From an uncultured Bacteroidia bacterium (GTDB taxonomy: Bacteria; Bacteroidota; Bacteroidia; Bacteroidales; UBA932), in NCBI GenBank assembly GCA_902785785.1, contig CADAAA010000006.1, positions 102,867 to 166,866 of the forward strand: 64,000 nt of DNA, read 5' to 3'. Made by a program: the position numbers and the translations under genes. The notes beneath the pieces were generated by a model that was not told the origin of the DNA, searched no databases, and saw only the letters and a list, made by a program, of their open reading frames with translations. Numbering within the stretch: position 1 is the stretch's first letter; every line of letters starts with the position of its first letter. Positions 62,074 through 64,000 of this stretch are shown one piece after another.

Positions 62074-62721
62074 ATGACATCAAGGGCAGAAGTCTCCTGC
62101 AGCCACTGTGGCGCACGGAATTCCGTCATTACATACGATAGCATAAACGCCGTTGATAATCCTGAGCTTAAAGCACGGGTACTCGACGGGTCGTTGTTCG
62201 TATGGGAATGCCAGCACTGCGGGGCCAGGAACCTGCTGCGCAGCCAGACCTTGTATCACGATCCTTCGGAACGGCTGATGGTCTGGCTTACCGGGGGCTC
62301 GGAGGAGCTTGAACGGAAGGTCCGGGAGGCTTACGGCGGACTCGAAGAGATGAAGGGTTATACTGCGCGCTTCGTGGACGACCCAGGGTCGCTGATAGAG
62401 AAGGTCAAGGTCTTCGACGCGGGACTTGACGACGTGGTCATGGAAATGGCCAAGTATGTAAGCCGTATCGAAGTGGCGGAGAGCCGCAAGGACCGTTCGG
62501 AGGATATCCTGAACGCAGCGTTCCGTTTCCTGAAGCTGGACGGTGCGGACAATGAGATGACCTTTGCGTACCCTCTCGACGGACAGATGCAGATGGTGGC
62601 CGTGGGATTCAATGTCTATGAGGATTGCCGGGGGATACTTAAGCGCAACCCCGGGATGGCGGCAGCGGCCGCAGGCTTCGCCCGGGTGGACGCGGCCTTC
62701 GTCGAACGTTTTTTTAGATAA
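62074..62721 (+). CDS. CpXC domain protein
   Basis: 215 residues, cytoplasmic. The CpXC domain is defined by two Cys pairs, CSHCGARNSVITYDSINAV and WECQHCGARNLLRSQ, likely a zinc ribbon, with PELKARVLDGSLF between. The rest (70-215) is mostly helical (EELERKVREAYGGLEEMKG, FVERFF). Function of the family is unknown. Twenty bases separate it from the phosphatase gene. Confidence 0.8.
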   Translation: MTSRAEVSCSHCGARNSVITYDSINAVDNPELKARVLDGSLFVWECQHCGARNLLRSQTLYHDPSERLMVWLTGGSEELERKVREAYGGLEEMKGYTARFVDDPGSLIEKVKVFDAGLDDVVMEMAKYVSRIEVAESRKDRSEDILNAAFRFLKLDGADNEMTFAYPLDGQMQMVAVGFNVYEDCRGILKRNPGMAAAAAGFARVDAAFVERFFR

Positions 62722-62741
62722 TCATCATAAAATCTAACGAT

Positions 62742-64000
62742 ATGAAAAAACTGTTTGTCTTTTCCTTGCTGATGGCCCTCTGCCTCAGCCTCGGCGCCCA
62801 GGAAGATGCTGTGAGACTCTTCACCGAGAACCCCGACAGGGCAGCCAACAACATGCACTCCTACGAGTTCGATCCCATTGTCGACACCAAGGCCCCGAAG
62901 GGTTTCAAGCCGTTCTACATCTCACATTACGGACGTCACGGCTCCCGTTACGAGCAGAACTCCACCTTTGCCCGCGCCGCCATTGAGGGCTTCGCATATC
63001 TTGACTCCCTGAACCTTCTCACCGATGCCGGGAAGGCTCTCTATTCCGACGTCAATGCCGTTGTGGAGGCCCACAAGGGCATGGAAGGTTCCCTTACCCC
63101 CCGCGGTGCGCGCGAGCACAAACTTCTGGCCCAGAGGATGTATGAGCGCTTCACTCCGGTGTTCAAGGACAAGGACCGCATGGAGATCAACAGCTTCTCC
63201 AGCACCAATTTCCGTTGCATCGTAAGTATGTGCAACTTCACCAACAGCCTGACGGTGAAATGCCCCGACCACGATTTCTCATTCACCAGCGCGGAAAGGT
63301 TCATGTCCTACATCAACCCCAGCCTCAGCGTCCGCAGGCCCGGCGAGGCGCCCAGGGAGCGCCCTGCTATGCCGGCCGGCTTTCGTCCACCGACCGCTTC
63401 TGCAGCGCCCCGTGCGTATACTCCCGCCACGGGCACTCCCGGCTATGATTTCAAGCGCTTCCTGACCCCTCTGTTCAAGGATTATGACGCTGCCCTCGCC
63501 GCCCTCGGCAACCCCGAGAGCTTCGTCCGCGCGATCTATACCGCCGGAGGTCTCTGCCAGGTCATCGACTTCCTCGGCGTCGATATCTACAGGAAGTATT
63601 TCACCCCCCAGGAGCTGGTCTATTTCTGGGCCAGCGGCAATGACAATATCTACCGCATGTGGGGCGGCTCCGTCGAGAACGGCGACGTCATCCGCTATGC
63701 CATCCGTCCGCTCCTTCAGGATTTCATCGATAAGGCGGACGCCGCCATCAAGCCCGGCAGCCACCGTGCCGCCGACTTGCGTTTCGGTCACGACACCTCC
63801 CTTCTGCCCCTCTTCGCCCTGATGGGCATTGACGACCCGCAGCATCGTATCATGCCGTACCAGCAGGCCCACAATATGGGCTGGTATTCCTTCTTCCAGA
63901 TCGGCATGGCCGCCAACTGCCAGATGATCTTCTACCGCAACAAGAAGGGTGAGGTCCTGACCAAGGTCCTCTACAACGAGAAGGAGGTCCTTATCCCCGA
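62742..64000 (+). CDS. Histidine acid phosphatase, MINPP (phytase)-like (partial, 3' end missing)
   Basis: At least 419 residues, running off the right edge. Signal peptide (FSLLMALCLSLGAQ). The phosphate-binding RHGSRY motif (in YISHYGRHGSRYEQN) and the HD proton-donor motif (LRFGHDTSLLPL) identify histidine phosphatase clade 2. The general form, with NNMHSYEFDPI early on, is like Bacteroides MINPP enzymes that degrade inositol hexakisphosphate. A Pro/Ala-rich stretch (RPGEAPRERPAMPAGF to ATGTPGYDF, about residues 200-235) looks like an extra loop. Confidence 0.85.
   Translation, partial: MKKLFVFSLLMALCLSLGAQEDAVRLFTENPDRAANNMHSYEFDPIVDTKAPKGFKPFYISHYGRHGSRYEQNSTFARAAIEGFAYLDSLNLLTDAGKALYSDVNAVVEAHKGMEGSLTPRGAREHKLLAQRMYERFTPVFKDKDRMEINSFSSTNFRCIVSMCNFTNSLTVKCPDHDFSFTSAERFMSYINPSLSVRRPGEAPRERPAMPAGFRPPTASAAPRAYTPATGTPGYDFKRFLTPLFKDYDAALAALGNPESFVRAIYTAGGLCQVIDFLGVDIYRKYFTPQELVYFWASGNDNIYRMWGGSVENGDVIRYAIRPLLQDFIDKADAAIKPGSHRAADLRFGHDTSLLPLFALMGIDDPQHRIMPYQQAHNMGWYSFFQIGMAANCQMIFYRNKKGEVLTKVLYNEKEVLIP

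Noticed and set aside
1-64000. tRNA, rRNA, riboswitch or CRISPR features
   Set aside because: No cloverleaf with T-arm consensus, no rRNA-like stretch, no known riboswitch core and no repeat-spacer array was found by eye; a covariance-model scan would be decisive.

Overview
The window is a GC-rich stretch of a Bacteroidetes chromosome, most likely order Bacteroidales. Supporting signs are the TonB protein, the SusC/D-free lipoprotein glycoside hydrolases, an S3 protein with an RG-rich tail, start sites without obvious Shine-Dalgarno sequences, and many copies of the Bacteroidetes promoter pattern (TTG, 19-21 bases, TAnnTTTG). Family or genus cannot be fixed from sequence alone. No rRNA, tRNA or CRISPR array was seen.

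Layout. 1-13.1 kb: end of a YfhO-like membrane protein gene, mutS, a glycosyltransferase, and a three-gene secreted carbohydrate-degradation cluster (GH9, GH2, carboxylesterase). 13.2-16.0 kb: two outer-membrane barrel genes and a RAYT-type (Y1/HUH) transposase gene flanked by two matching ~110-bp double-hairpin repeats. 16.0-20.1 kb: a seven-gene ribosomal protein operon (rplC-rplD-rplW-rplB-rpsS-rplV-rpsC) with its own promoter and strong terminator, without rpsJ before it or rplP and the rest after it. 20.1-25 kb: manC, yraN, mutS2, cdaA. 25-31 kb: an exported phosphodiesterase-fold protein, glyS, folK, a DUF59 (SufT-like) gene, sufE, sufS and ruvA. 31-41 kb: a perfect parS-like palindrome, mnmG, ybeY, tonB, hflX, sdhB/sdhA, an Ntn-hydrolase and ruvB. 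41-50.5 kb: mfd, coaX and an envelope cluster (outer-membrane protein, TPR protein, lptC, PPIase). 50.5-64 kb: an Arg/Ser-rich secreted protein, ychF, a second phosphodiesterase-fold protein, a second RAYT with a different flanking repeat, galK, a LytTR regulator, a sigma/anti-sigma pair, a UPF0324 gene interrupted by one stop codon, a CpXC protein and the start of a histidine phosphatase gene.

Large-scale structure. Left of about 40.8 kb, 29 of 36 genes lie on the minus strand; to the right, 16 of 20 lie on the plus strand. At the switch, between divergent ruvB and mfd, five DnaA-box-like 9-mers sit within 190 bp, and a parS-like site lies 9.6 kb away. Together these make the ruvB-mfd gap a candidate replication origin.

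Repeats worth attention. A 58-bp core, 51/58 identical, occurs inside two unrelated genes (mutS and a phosphodiesterase-fold gene), in frame and in the same orientation, and each copy sits between long inverted arms whose sequences differ but still pair. This looks like a protein-coding palindromic mobile element. Two different RAYT transposases each have their own flanking repeat family, and a third copy of the first family's architecture lies near 58.5 kb.
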